Below, one piece after another: positions 25,337 through 34,623 of a stretch of 64,000 nt of DNA. Positions within the stretch are counted from its first letter, which is position 1. Each line of letters starts with the position of its first letter. Below the pieces are notes generated by a model. It was not told the origin of the DNA, made no database searches, and worked only from the letters and a program-made list of their open reading frames with translations. Source of the DNA: Dyadobacter sp. UC 10 (GTDB taxonomy: Bacteria; Bacteroidota; Bacteroidia; Cytophagales; Spirosomataceae); the NCBI RefSeq assembly GCF_008369915.1, contig NZ_VSRN01000001.1:3530501-3594500 (forward strand), written 5' to 3'. Made by a program: the position numbers and the translations under genes.

Positions 25337-26015
25337 TAAGTAATCGAAATTTCATCTCCGCCATCAACCAGTCGGAAAGCGTATCAATGTCTTGTACTTC
25401 TTCTTCAGCCAAGATTATCGGAGCGCTGTTTGAGGTAAAAAGTGAGTCAGTAATTCGTGATGGATTGTACCAATACCACTGACCAGCATCATGATAAACC
25501 GTTTTCAGATCCTGGGACCGAACATTTTTATTTTCTGGCCAAACCATTTCGATTTTTTCACCAGCTAATTGCAGCCCTCTCCAAACAGGATATGAGAAAG
25601 GTACAACCGGAAATACTGAATCAAAATCAGACTTGTTCAGTAACCTTAACCCTTCTGCTAGATGTTCTGTTCGTATAAGTGGGGCAGTAGGATAAATACA
25701 GCAAATGCTGTCAAATGTATCGGAGAAAAGGGATAAATATTTATGCTCGACTTCTTTAACCACGTCAACAGTTGAGGCGAAATCGTCCGAGTTCTTTTCA
25801 CTCCTTAAAAAAGGGATTGTCGCGCCATAATTTTTCGCAATATCAGCGATCTCCTGATCATCCGTGGATACCATCACTTCCTCAAATAAACCAGATGCCA
25901 GCGCAGTTTCAATTGCGTAAGCTATAATTGGTTTTCCGAGAAAATCCTTGATATTTTTTTTCGGAATCCGTTTACTACCCCCCCTTGCTGGAATGATGGC
26001 GAGGGATTTATTCAT
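25326..26015 (-). CDS. pseF: Pseudaminic acid cytidylyltransferase
   Basis: 229 residues from ATG 26015; the frame to 26027 adds four residues inside the pseC end. The nucleotide-binding loop is AIIPARGGSKRIPKKNIKDF, the CMP-NeuNAc synthetase/PseF signature, followed by KPIIAYAIETAL, VMVSTDDQEIADIA, CCIYPTAPLI and VYHDAGQWYWYNP, the last being typical of PseF. It activates pseudaminic acid with CTP to CMP-Pse, the donor for transfer. It overlaps pseC by eight bases and the PseG-PseH gene by eleven, so translation is coupled. Confidence 0.93.
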   Translation of the reverse strand: MNKSLAIIPARGGSKRIPKKNIKDFLGKPIIAYAIETALASGLFEEVMVSTDDQEIADIAKNYGATIPFLRSEKNSDDFASTVDVVKEVEHKYLSLFSDTFDSICCIYPTAPLIRTEHLAEGLRLLNKSDFDSVFPVVPFSYPVWRGLQLAGEKIEMVWPENKNVRSQDLKTVYHDAGQWYWYNPSRITDSLFTSNSAPIILAEEEVQDIDTLSDWLMAEMKFRLLNEK

Positions 26016-27183
26016 GGTAATATTCATTGACTGTTTGTATCACAAACAATTGCTCTTCATCCGTCAGCGTAGGATACATTGGTAAGCTGATACATCTTCG
26101 ATAATAGTGTTCAGCTATCGGCATATCACCGATCTCCCAGCCTAAGCTCTGGTAATAAGGCATTAAATGGCACGGAATGTAATGGATTTGCGCAAAGATT
26201 TTTTTCTCCCGCAAATGATTGTAAAGACCCAGACGATTGTCAACTTCTATAATATAGAGATGATAGGCATGACCGGCCTCTACGCCACTTTGCCCAGATA
26301 TGAAAGATTTACCAGAAAAGGCGCTGTTATATTTTTCAGCGATTCGCCTCCGCTTTTCGAGACCCTCATCGGCTCTTTTTAACTGACTTGTTCCCAAGGC
26401 AGCCTGGAAGTCTGTCAATCGATAGTTATAGCCCAACGTCTGCATCTCCATATACCAGCCAGGATAATTTTCATCCCCTCCGGCAAGTTCTATACTATTC
26501 ACATACAAATCGTTCGACTTGACAATGCCGTGTGTCCGGAGTGTAAGAAGCTTATTATATAGTTCTATATTATTAGTAGTGACCATTCCACCTTCTCCGC
26601 AAGCGATATGCTTAACCGGATGGAAGCTGAATATAGCAAGATCGGCAAATTTGCCGTTCCCGCAGCGCTGCTCCTGGCCTTCGGAATCGTTGAAAAAACC
26701 TCCCGGTGCATGGCAGGCATCCTCAATGATCCATAAGCCATATTCTTCTGCAAGATTTTTAAAATCTTCCAGATTAACAGCCCTGCCAGCAAAGTCAACC
26801 GGAATAATACCTTTGTAAGTACCTTTTGGAGACCCTTCCAAAAGACTCCGTACAGAATCGATATCAATCAGATAGCTGAGAGGATCTATTTCTGCAAATA
26901 CGATTTCGCCACCACAGTAACGGATACAATTCGCCGAGGCTGCAAAGGTAATCGGGGTTGTGATAACCTTATCTCCCGGAGAAACGTTTAATGCGAGTGC
27001 GCATAAGTGAAGAGCAGCCGTGCCATTCGCTACTGCCACGGCATACTTTGCTCCAACATAGTTAGCAAACGCAGTTTCGAACTCCTGTATATTGGGTCCC
27101 TGAGTCAGATATTCGGATTTTAAAACTTCCGTTACAACCTTAATATCTTCATCAGTTATATTTTGCCTTCCGTATGGGATCAT
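26008..27183 (-). CDS. pseC: UDP-4-amino-4,6-dideoxy-N-acetyl-beta-L-altrosamine transaminase
   Basis: 391 residues, DegT/DnrJ/EryC1 fold. MIPYGRQNITDEDIKVVTEVL is the usual PseC start; the PLP-binding lysine is in FSFHPVKHIACGEGG, with the conserved VANGTAALHLCALAL and WIIEDACHAPGG (PLP-contacting Asp) blocks and TLGYNYRLTDFQAALG near residue 230. It transfers an amino group to the 4-keto sugar made by PseB. It starts 11 bases after pseB ends. Confidence 0.93.
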   Translation of the reverse strand: MIPYGRQNITDEDIKVVTEVLKSEYLTQGPNIQEFETAFANYVGAKYAVAVANGTAALHLCALALNVSPGDKVITTPITFAASANCIRYCGGEIVFAEIDPLSYLIDIDSVRSLLEGSPKGTYKGIIPVDFAGRAVNLEDFKNLAEEYGLWIIEDACHAPGGFFNDSEGQEQRCGNGKFADLAIFSFHPVKHIACGEGGMVTTNNIELYNKLLTLRTHGIVKSNDLYVNSIELAGGDENYPGWYMEMQTLGYNYRLTDFQAALGTSQLKRADEGLEKRRRIAEKYNSAFSGKSFISGQSGVEAGHAYHLYIIEVDNRLGLYNHLREKKIFAQIHYIPCHLMPYYQSLGWEIGDMPIAEHYYRRCISLPMYPTLTDEEQLFVIQTVNEYYHE

Positions 27184-27194
27184 TGCTGAAAAAG

Positions 27195-28211
27195 TTAAAC
27201 CGTGAAATCTGGATCTACATGCTCCTTGATCAATGCACGCAAACTATCAACTGTTTCCCATTCTGTATTATTTCCGGAATTATAGGAAAACCCGTCAGGT
27301 ACTTTTTTCGCATTAAAATGGTTAATGAAGTCTGACATATTCCATGTTGGAGTTTGAGGGACAATCGCGTAGTACTTCCCCAGATCATAAGTGAAGAATG
27401 AGTCCGACGTCGTTATCATTTCTTCGTGGATCTTTTCACCTGGTCGTATACCAATCACACGATGCTCACATTCAGGACCAATCGCTTTTGCAATATCAAG
27501 AATATTGTAAGATGGTATCTTAGGTACAAAGAGTTCTCCACCCCAGGCCGTCTCCAAGGCATGTAATACCATATCAACACCTCCTTGCAACGATATGTTG
27601 AATCTTGTCATGGTCTCTACGGTGATCGGTAATACACCACTTTTCTTTTTATTTATAAAGAAAGGGATTACAGACCCGTTTGAACCCATCACGTTCCCGT
27701 AACGTACTACGGAAAACTTTATAGGATTACGTCCGCGAATGTTATTGGCAGCTATGAATAGTTTATCGGAAGTCAGCTTCGTTGCACCATAAAGGTTAAT
27801 AGGAGCAGCAGCTTTGTCCGTTGACAATGCAACAACATGGCCTACTTCAGTGTCTAAGGCAGCATTAATAACGTTTTGCGCGCCGTCAATATTAGTTTTT
27901 ACACATTCCGAAGGGTTGTATTCTGCAATAGGCACGTGCTTCATAGCAGCGGCATGTATAACGAAGTCAATTCCTTTGAAAGCTCTTCTTAGACGTTCTT
28001 CATCTCGTACATCACCAATGAAAAAACGAATTTGTGGGTATTTTTCTGGTGTGTATTCCTGCGCCATCTGGAATTGCTTTTGCTCATCCCTTGAAAAGAT
28101 TACTAACCTTTTCACATCCGGCCATCTTTTGAAAATCGTTGCAGTCAATGCTTTACCTAAAGAACCAGTTCCTCCTGTTATTAGTATTGATTTACCGGTC
28201 AAATCTAGCAT
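27195..28211 (-). CDS. pseB: UDP-N-acetylglucosamine 4,6-dehydratase (inverting)
   Basis: 338 residues, FlaA1/PseB type. NAD(P) site ITGGTGSLGKALT, IFSRDEQKQFQM, GDVRDEERL, the family-specific HAAAMKHVPIAEYNP, LSTDKAAAPINLYGATK (catalytic region with YxxxK-like YGATK) and VRYGNVMGSNGSVIPFF. It performs the first step of pseudaminic acid synthesis: dehydration of UDP-GlcNAc with C5 inversion. It opens the pse gene set, 45 bases after the wzz-like gene. Confidence 0.94.
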   Translation of the reverse strand: MLDLTGKSILITGGTGSLGKALTATIFKRWPDVKRLVIFSRDEQKQFQMAQEYTPEKYPQIRFFIGDVRDEERLRRAFKGIDFVIHAAAMKHVPIAEYNPSECVKTNIDGAQNVINAALDTEVGHVVALSTDKAAAPINLYGATKLTSDKLFIAANNIRGRNPIKFSVVRYGNVMGSNGSVIPFFINKKKSGVLPITVETMTRFNISLQGGVDMVLHALETAWGGELFVPKIPSYNILDIAKAIGPECEHRVIGIRPGEKIHEEMITTSDSFFTYDLGKYYAIVPQTPTWNMSDFINHFNAKKVPDGFSYNSGNNTEWETVDSLRALIKEHVDPDFTV

Positions 28212-28256
28212 GTTGTTTAAATTTAGTTTATAACTTATTCTAATAGTACTGACTAG

Positions 28257-29306
28257 TTACATGAGCTTTCTATGAAGCTTTTCTTTGAAAAAGATAATGT
28301 AGCTGAGCGTGACAAAGACGCCAAGCACAGAAAAGATGATCCCTATGAACAACCGTTTGGGGCTACTTTTAGACAAAGGGACCCGAACAGGCTCTAAAAC
28401 CTTAAAAACAGGCTTTTCTTCTTTTTCCCGAATTTTAAATTGCTCCAGCTTACTTGATAAGTCGGAATAAATGGCCTGAGACAGGACATATTCGGCTTGT
28501 AGCCTTTGCTCCTCGATCCTGGCAACGTTCAAAAATGTATTTCTATGCGTATCCCTATACGCCTGGAGTGCGTACTCTGCACTTTGTTGCCTTTTTCGTG
28601 ATTCCTCTACGCGTTTTTGCAAGAATTCAACCTGTTGCGTGGTCTTGGAAACAGTATAGTCTGTGACGTAGTCAATGAGGTATTTCTCGCTGGCTTCAAC
28701 CAATATTGCTGCAACCACAGGATCCGTCATTTCACTTTCTATGGTAATAATTCCATCATTGGTGCCAACGGAAGCACTAACCAAGCTCCTTGCAGCATTT
28801 ACCATCCTTTCTTCTTTCGGGGTAAATGAAAGGATTTTAGTATCCCCGGTAGAGGGTTTTGCCGCAGGTTTTTCGGGTTGCGCCTTTCCGGATGAAAACA
28901 GCCGGGAGAGGAAACTCTGAGAACTGTCTCTTGTCATAAAATGCTCCAGGGAGGGGTACGAAACATTATTTTCGTCCACAACCGGAATTTTTAAAAGATA
29001 CTGTCCGAAAGGGATTGTTGAGAGAATATTAGGATACAGCTCAGGAACCAACTTTCCACTTGGATCGGATCCCGCGCCTAAGGCCATGCTAAAAAATGAA
29101 CTGTTTCTGCTAGATCCTAATTCGGGTAACAATATTGTTTGGGCTGTGAACTTTTTGGCAAGCAGAAAACTGGCTGCCACTCCAATAATAGCAGACAAAA
29201 ATGCAGCAACAATCAGAACCAGCAAATATCTCTTGAAAAAACCAATTACCTCGAGAAAGCTGATTTCGACTGTATCGGTTGTTTTTTCAGGCTGTGTGTC
29301 GGGCAT
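28257..29306 (-). CDS. Chain-length determinant (Wzz/GumC-like) protein without kinase domain
   Basis: 349 residues. Two membrane segments flank a periplasmic coiled-coil region: an N-terminal one at FKRYLLVLIVAAFLSAIIGVA and a C-terminal one at KRLFIGIIFSVLGVFVTLSYI after a proline-containing VLEPVRVPLSKSSPKR. The central part is helical (VEFLQKRVEESRKRQQSAEY). The pattern is Wzz_C1 polysaccharide co-polymerase; the tyrosine-kinase domain seen in Wzc/BceF-like members is absent. It sets polymer length together with Wza and Wzy. It follows the export gene by eight bases. Confidence 0.88.
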   Translation of the reverse strand: MPDTQPEKTTDTVEISFLEVIGFFKRYLLVLIVAAFLSAIIGVAASFLLAKKFTAQTILLPELGSSRNSSFFSMALGAGSDPSGKLVPELYPNILSTIPFGQYLLKIPVVDENNVSYPSLEHFMTRDSSQSFLSRLFSSGKAQPEKPAAKPSTGDTKILSFTPKEERMVNAARSLVSASVGTNDGIITIESEMTDPVVAAILVEASEKYLIDYVTDYTVSKTTQQVEFLQKRVEESRKRQQSAEYALQAYRDTHRNTFLNVARIEEQRLQAEYVLSQAIYSDLSSKLEQFKIREKEEKPVFKVLEPVRVPLSKSSPKRLFIGIIFSVLGVFVTLSYIIFFKEKLHRKLM

Positions 29307-29314
29307 ACTATTTT

Positions 29315-31714
29315 TTATAGGATTCGAATTAATGCAATAGAGAGCGTGGTGAATAACGAGATAATCGCAAGTCTTTCTCCACGGGACATAGGCTGCTCGA
29401 TTTTCGGTTCCTTCATTGGAATAGTCACTACGGATCCGGGCTCAACTTTTGGATAAGATCGGAAAAATAAAAAACGAGTTGTTCTATGAGTCCGGCCGTT
29501 AGGATAAGAGACGTAAGCTCTGTTTTTGCGGGCTCTTTCTGTATATCCGCCCGCCTGGGAGATATACTCTTTAAAATCGAATTTCCTGTCGAAATTCATA
29601 ACCGAAGGGTTGTAAACTCCTCCCTGGATGCGCACCATTTCTGACTTTTTGGGAATATAGAGCGTGTCGCCGTCCTGTAACAGTAAGTTTGCGGGAATTG
29701 TTGGTTTTTCAACAATAGCCTTCAGGTCAAGTGCTACAAGCTCTCTATTCCTGTAAAACCGGGCTCCGTCAATGTACGCCTCTTTCTTCATTCCTCCCAC
29801 CTTCGGGAATAAATCGGAGATTCTTTCGAAGTTATTAAGAATTGTATAAGTCCCTGGATACGTAACCTCACCAGCAACAGTCACTATTTTTTGTACTTCA
29901 TAACGGGGGGATTTCCTTACCAAAATAACGTCATAAGGAAGAAGCTTGAATTTTTGATCTTCTTCATTCAGAACGAGGTTATCGGCAACATTGAGCGTGA
30001 AAATCCGCACATTCTGTGAATCCGGCAGACCAATGGTGTCATTCTTAACACGGCGGGAAACTTCAATCCGATAAGGTACACCGCCTTCGGTGTAACCTCC
30101 CGCTTGAAAAATAAGGTCGGCGATCGTGATATCCTTATAGTAGTAGTATGCTCCCGGGTTAATCACCGATCCATCTATTGATAAATAAGTAAATTCCTTT
30201 AAATCTTCGACAGATTTGATTGTGAGGATATCACCCGGCAACAATGGAATGTCCGGGATTTCATTGTTTAAGAGTTTTCTTAAATCAATCGCAACGAGGC
30301 CGGTTTGAGTGTCTCCACTGGCTCGTTCAAGTAAGGCCCGGTTCAGGAATGCTCGTTGTCCGATTCCCTGCGCCATGTTGATAAGTTCCTTGACAGTCTT
30401 TGTCCTTTCATCCAAAGGATAAAAACCTGGCCTGGTGACCGCTCCGCGAATTTCAACCTGGTTGGCAATTACATCCAGGATCCTTTTAACGGTAAAAATG
30501 TCGCCATTCTTAGGTATAAATGAAGAAATTTGAGTCGAATCAATGGTGCCGATCACAAAGTTATTGCCTGTATTGCGCTGGTACTGGATCATATCCATGT
30601 AAGCCTCTGGTGAATAGCCACCGGAATACCTAAGCATATCCTTTAAAGTCTCGCCTGGTTTGGCTTCAAAAATTCCGCTTCTTTTTAACTGTCCTGACAA
30701 TTCAATGCGGACTTCATATGGGCGGATCAATATGATATCCTGGTCCTGAAGCGCAATGTTATCCTGAAGATCTCCGTCTATCAAAAACCGGTATAGGTCG
30801 ATCTTGCGCACAACCTTGTTGTTTCTGATGATCTCAATGTTCCGATAGGATCCGTTGCGATTCGGGCCGCCGGAGACATACAGTGCGTTAAATGCAGTTG
30901 CGAGGGAGGATACGGTGTAAGTTCCAGGACGTACCGCCTCCCCGATAATCATTACCCGAATGCTTCGAACGTTACCAAGCGTGATGGTTGAATAGGTTCC
31001 AGATCCGGGTTTGTTAAGCGTAGAGTAAGCCTGTCTGAGACGGCTGACAATTCGCTCATTTGCTTGCTCAATGGTAAGTCCGTTTACGTAGACCGGAGCC
31101 AGGTTAAGCATTTTTACGGTTCCTTCCGGGCTGATTTTCATCCGGAAGTTATCAACCGAGTTGCCATATATATCAACGATCAGTTCATCGTCAGGCCCGA
31201 GAATGTAGTTTTTGGGAGTTGGTATTCGTAGGTTGGGCTCGAATGTTGCAGCTGACCTGCCGAAGAAGGCCGACCCGAAAGTTCTGTTAAGCCTTCTTGC
31301 GCGCGCTCTTCCGGCAGCCGTAGAATCCCTTTCATTATTCGTTTCATCGTCCAATTCATCCTGGTCATCCTGCTCACGGGTTTCATCAATCTGATCCCGG
31401 TTTGGGTCGTTTTGAGCGTTGTTCTTTGACGTTTGCTGAAGCCTTCTCCGGATTGTTGAAATATCATCTAGTGTATAGCCACGCTGTAACGCAGCGCGCT
31501 CAATATCCATGTCCGACATTCCGGCCCCTTTGGCCTGATTGTAAAATTCCACTGCCTGGGTATTGGTGACCTGTGAAGGGTCTACCGTTGGCTGGGTCGT
31601 CGGCTGTGTAGCCTGTGGGGTTGTATTCTGGGCAAAGATTGGAAGACTTGAAATGATCAGGAAGAACAAAAAAACACTTTTCGAGTATTTCTTTTGAGCG
31701 GATTGATAATGCAT
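29315..31714 (-). CDS. Polysaccharide export protein (Wza-like, multiple SLBB domains)
   Basis: 799 residues with a signal peptide (SVFLFFLIISSLPIFAQ). After a low-complexity PTTQPTVDPSQ segment and an acidic linker (about residues 90-130), the Poly_export domain starts at YILGPDDELIVDIYG and VNGLTIEQANERI, followed by about five SLBB domains (e.g. VMIIGEAVRPGTYTV, IRLELSGQLKRSGIFEA-like, VEIRGAVTRPGFYPL, TVAGEVTYPGTYTI). The C-terminus ends in a single hydrophobic segment (LAIISLFTTLSIALIRIL). It would form the outer-membrane export channel. The long multi-SLBB form is common in Bacteroidota. First gene of the capsule locus. Confidence 0.9.
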   Translation of the reverse strand: MHYQSAQKKYSKSVFLFFLIISSLPIFAQNTTPQATQPTTQPTVDPSQVTNTQAVEFYNQAKGAGMSDMDIERAALQRGYTLDDISTIRRRLQQTSKNNAQNDPNRDQIDETREQDDQDELDDETNNERDSTAAGRARARRLNRTFGSAFFGRSAATFEPNLRIPTPKNYILGPDDELIVDIYGNSVDNFRMKISPEGTVKMLNLAPVYVNGLTIEQANERIVSRLRQAYSTLNKPGSGTYSTITLGNVRSIRVMIIGEAVRPGTYTVSSLATAFNALYVSGGPNRNGSYRNIEIIRNNKVVRKIDLYRFLIDGDLQDNIALQDQDIILIRPYEVRIELSGQLKRSGIFEAKPGETLKDMLRYSGGYSPEAYMDMIQYQRNTGNNFVIGTIDSTQISSFIPKNGDIFTVKRILDVIANQVEIRGAVTRPGFYPLDERTKTVKELINMAQGIGQRAFLNRALLERASGDTQTGLVAIDLRKLLNNEIPDIPLLPGDILTIKSVEDLKEFTYLSIDGSVINPGAYYYYKDITIADLIFQAGGYTEGGVPYRIEVSRRVKNDTIGLPDSQNVRIFTLNVADNLVLNEEDQKFKLLPYDVILVRKSPRYEVQKIVTVAGEVTYPGTYTILNNFERISDLFPKVGGMKKEAYIDGARFYRNRELVALDLKAIVEKPTIPANLLLQDGDTLYIPKKSEMVRIQGGVYNPSVMNFDRKFDFKEYISQAGGYTERARKNRAYVSYPNGRTHRTTRFLFFRSYPKVEPGSVVTIPMKEPKIEQPMSRGERLAIISLFTTLSIALIRIL

Positions 31715-31732
31715 GCAGTGTTTTGTATTTCG

Positions 31733-31754
31733 ACCGGTACCTACAGGTACCGGT
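31733..31754. repeat. Perfect inverted repeat in the wza leader
   Basis: Two 9-base arms, ACCGGTACC and GGTACCGGT, flank the four-base loop TACA. The element sits 18 bases before the wza start and 80 bases after the end of aspS. No T-run follows on the minus strand, so it is not a typical terminator; an RNA stem-loop in the leader or a regulator-binding palindrome is more likely. Confidence 0.75.
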
Positions 31755-31836
31755 ATGATTTGGAATATCCTAAGTTTCGGTAAAACTACGAAATCTTATT
31801 ATAAAACAGATTCCTTTATCCAGCTGTCAAATAGTA

Positions 31837-33594
31837 CTATTCAACTTTAATAGAAAGTTCTTTCAACTGACTGTCAGCAATTACCGATGGTGAATCGATC
31901 ATTACGTCACGGCCCGAGTTGTTTTTCGGGAATGCGATGAAGTCACGAATAGATTCAGCACCTCCGAAAATCGAGCAAAGCCTGTCAAAACCAAAGGCTA
32001 TTCCTGCATGGGGGGGCGCGCCGAATTCGAATGCGTTCATCAGGAACCCGAATTGCTCCTGCGCCTCCTCAGAAGAAAACCCGAGAATCTCAAACATCTT
32101 TTGCTGAAGCTCTTTCTCAAAAATACGAACCGAACCTCCGCCAACTTCAACGCCGTTTATAACCATATCGTATGCATTAGCTCTCACCAGTCCAAGATTT
32201 TTGTCCAAAAGATGAATGTCTTCGGGCTTAGGGCTGGTGAATGGATGGTGCATGGCAAACCAGCGGTTTTCACTTTCCCCAAATTCCAGCAAGGGGAAAT
32301 CCAGAACCCATAGTACCCGATATTCGTCCGGATTCCTTAGTCCAAGACGTGTTCCCATTTCGAGGCGCAGCTCGTTTAACTGTTTGCGCGTTTTATCGGC
32401 CTGGCCGGAAAGTATCAGGAGTAAGTCACCTGGCTTAGCGTTGAACGCAATAATCCATTTCCTAATGTCTTCTTCTGTATAGAATTTGTCAACGGACGAT
32501 TTGATTGAACCATCGGCATTGTATCTGACATAAATTAAACCTTTGGCACCAATCTGTGGACGCTTCATCCAGTCCGTCAGTTCGTCGACCTGCTTCCGTG
32601 TATATTCAGCGCAACCGGGGGCAGCTATGCCGACAACTAATCCTGCATCATCAAAAACGCCAAATCCTTTGCCCGATGTCAGATCCTGACCTTCGCTTTT
32701 TAGTTCAGTGAATTTCATTTCAAAGCGAATATCTGGCTTGTCAGACCCATATTGACGCATAGCATCAGCGTATGTCATTCTGGGTACTTCCGGCAGCTCG
32801 ATCCCTTTTACGTTCAAAAACAGGTTCCGGATCATACCTTCGAAGGTATTGAGCACATCTTCCTGTGTTACAAACGACATTTCGCAGTCTATTTGCGTAA
32901 ATTCAGGCTGGCGGTCTGCACGAAGATCCTCATCTCGAAAACACTTTACAATCTGATAGTAACGGTCAAATCCGGCTACCATCAGTAATTGTTTGAATGT
33001 TTGAGGAGATTGAGGCAATGCATAAAACTCGCCCGGGTTCATGCGACTCGGTACAACGAAATCCCTGGCTCCCTCCGGCGTCGATTTGATGAGAACCGGA
33101 GTTTCGACTTCTATAAAGTTAAGATTGTCGAGGTAAGATCGGGTGTACCTGGCAACCTGGTGTCGCAATTGTAAATTTTTACGGACGATATTTCTTCTCA
33201 GGTCGAGATACCTGTATTTCATTCTGATATCGTCACCGCCATCTGTTTCATCCTCAATCAGAAAAGGAGGCAGTTTTGCCGGGTTCAAAACGTTTAGTTC
33301 CGATACCCGTATCTCGATATCACCAGTAGCAATCTTATCATTCTTCGAAAGGCGCTCAATCACGGTTCCTTTGGCGGAAACAACAAATTCGCGGCCAAGG
33401 GACCGGGCTGTTTCCAGCACATCGGCTGGTGTTTTACCCTCTTCAAAAAGGAGCTGGGTAATCCCATAACGATCACGGAGATCAAGCCAGATCATTCCTC
33501 CCTTATCGCGAACCCGCTGAACCCAGCCGCACAATACAACCTCTTGATTAACATGTTCTAAGCCTAATTCCCCACAGGTATGTGTACGTAACAT
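31837..33594 (-). CDS. aspS: Aspartyl-tRNA synthetase
   Basis: 585 residues, the normal bacterial length. N-terminal OB-fold anticodon-binding domain ([37 protein letters not shown]), class II motif 1 around [36 protein letters not shown], motif 2 at [18 protein letters not shown], a GAD insertion domain in the middle, and motif 3 at GIAFGFDRL. It charges tRNA-Asp and is cytoplasmic. The gene has an exact TAnnTTTG promoter element upstream and precedes the capsule locus on the same strand; read-through into wza is possible as I see no terminator between them. Confidence 0.97.
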   Translation of the reverse strand: MLRTHTCGELGLEHVNQEVVLCGWVQRVRDKGGMIWLDLRDRYGITQLLFEEGKTPADVLETARSLGREFVVSAKGTVIERLSKNDKIATGDIEIRVSELNVLNPAKLPPFLIEDETDGGDDIRMKYRYLDLRRNIVRKNLQLRHQVARYTRSYLDNLNFIEVETPVLIKSTPEGARDFVVPSRMNPGEFYALPQSPQTFKQLLMVAGFDRYYQIVKCFRDEDLRADRQPEFTQIDCEMSFVTQEDVLNTFEGMIRNLFLNVKGIELPEVPRMTYADAMRQYGSDKPDIRFEMKFTELKSEGQDLTSGKGFGVFDDAGLVVGIAAPGCAEYTRKQVDELTDWMKRPQIGAKGLIYVRYNADGSIKSSVDKFYTEEDIRKWIIAFNAKPGDLLLILSGQADKTRKQLNELRLEMGTRLGLRNPDEYRVLWVLDFPLLEFGESENRWFAMHHPFTSPKPEDIHLLDKNLGLVRANAYDMVINGVEVGGGSVRIFEKELQQKMFEILGFSSEEAQEQFGFLMNAFEFGAPPHAGIAFGFDRLCSIFGGAESIRDFIAFPKNNSGRDVMIDSPSVIADSQLKELSIKVE

Positions 33595-33643
33595 ATAACT
33601 ATTTTAATACTGATATATAGAAAGCGCCTGATAATAAATGCCG

Positions 33644-33651
33644 CAAAACTA
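33644..33651 (-). promoter_or_regulatory. Candidate -7 promoter element for aspS
   Basis: On the minus strand TAGTTTTG matches TAnnTTTG exactly, about 50 bases before the aspS start at 33594. The nearest TTTG upstream (33676-33679) is 24 bases away, just outside the usual 17-23 spacing. Confidence 0.45.
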
Positions 33652-33686
33652 CGTATTTTTAGCAAATCTAACATGCAAACGTTTTT

Positions 33687-34601
33687 ATGAGTGTATATAA
33701 AAGCCTGAGCAGCCAGCTCGGGATTACCGCGGCATCGCTCTTGATTTGTCTCGCCTGTGCGTGCCACCCTGAGCCTGAACCGCCACTCGGTATTTCCGAT
33801 GAGTTTGAAACAGTTCCTGAAAAATTTCCGATCGCGCCTGGAATTATCGATGAAGCTTCCGGCCTGGCACAGAGTCACAGTATGTCCGGGTTTTTATGGA
33901 CTATTCAGGATGCGCAGGGGCCTAATTCACTTTATCTGGTCAATAAGGACGGTAAGTCGATCAAGGAAATCAATGTACCCGGGACCGTTAACAGGGACTG
34001 GGAGGAAGTCGCATCCGGTCCGGGTCCTGCGGATGGAGCCAATTACATATATATCGGCGATATAGGAAATAACAATGCCCCAACTGCTCCCTCATGCACT
34101 ATTTATCGGGTGAGGGAAATCAATGATCCAAATGCTTTTTTTAATGAGTCAATGGTTGAAAAAATCAACTTCACTTACCCCGATGGTCCGAGAGATGCGG
34201 AGTCACTGATTGTAGACCCGGTCACGAAAGATATATTCGTTATTGCAAAAGGATTGACCTCAGGTATCTACAGGCTGCCATATCCACAGTCAACAGGTGA
34301 GATGATGACTGCTGAAAAAGTGGGTGATATTCCGTCAGTATCTATTGCGACAGGGGCAACCATTTCAAGAGATGGCAGCGAAATTCTTGTACGTACTTAT
34401 CTGGCAGTGCATTACTGGAGAAGAGAGGAGGGCCAGACAATTGCGGAGACGATCACAAAACCTTCCAGAAAAATATTAACGGTAGCAATTGAACCGCAGG
34501 GAGAGAGCGTTTGCTTTGATTTGGACGGAAGCGGATTTTATACACTCAGTGAAAGATCCAATGCCAGCAGTGTTTCATTGAATTTTTACAAAAGAAAGTA
34601 A
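33687..34601 (+). CDS. Putative beta-propeller lipoprotein of unknown function
   Basis: 304 residues. A hydrophobic segment ends in a cysteine lipobox (ICLACAC), so it is probably a lipoprotein. The mature part has repeated beta-strands with FLWTIQDAQGPNSLYLVNKDG, RDWEEVASGPGP and YIYIGDIGNNNA, then VDPVTKDIFVIAKG and ATISRDGSEILVRTY, which looks like a propeller or esterase-like-phytase type repeat. I do not recognise a catalytic set. It is the first of three closely spaced plus-strand genes (22 and 15 base gaps) with two serine hydrolases, suggesting a joint envelope or peptide role. Confidence 0.7.
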   Translation: MSVYKSLSSQLGITAASLLICLACACHPEPEPPLGISDEFETVPEKFPIAPGIIDEASGLAQSHSMSGFLWTIQDAQGPNSLYLVNKDGKSIKEINVPGTVNRDWEEVASGPGPADGANYIYIGDIGNNNAPTAPSCTIYRVREINDPNAFFNESMVEKINFTYPDGPRDAESLIVDPVTKDIFVIAKGLTSGIYRLPYPQSTGEMMTAEKVGDIPSVSIATGATISRDGSEILVRTYLAVHYWRREEGQTIAETITKPSRKILTVAIEPQGESVCFDLDGSGFYTLSERSNASSVSLNFYKRK

Positions 34602-34623
34602 GCAAAACAGATAAAGCGGGATT

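Noticed and set aside
31733..31754. Terminator of aspS
   Set aside because: No T-run follows the stem and it is 80 bases beyond the stop, near the next start.
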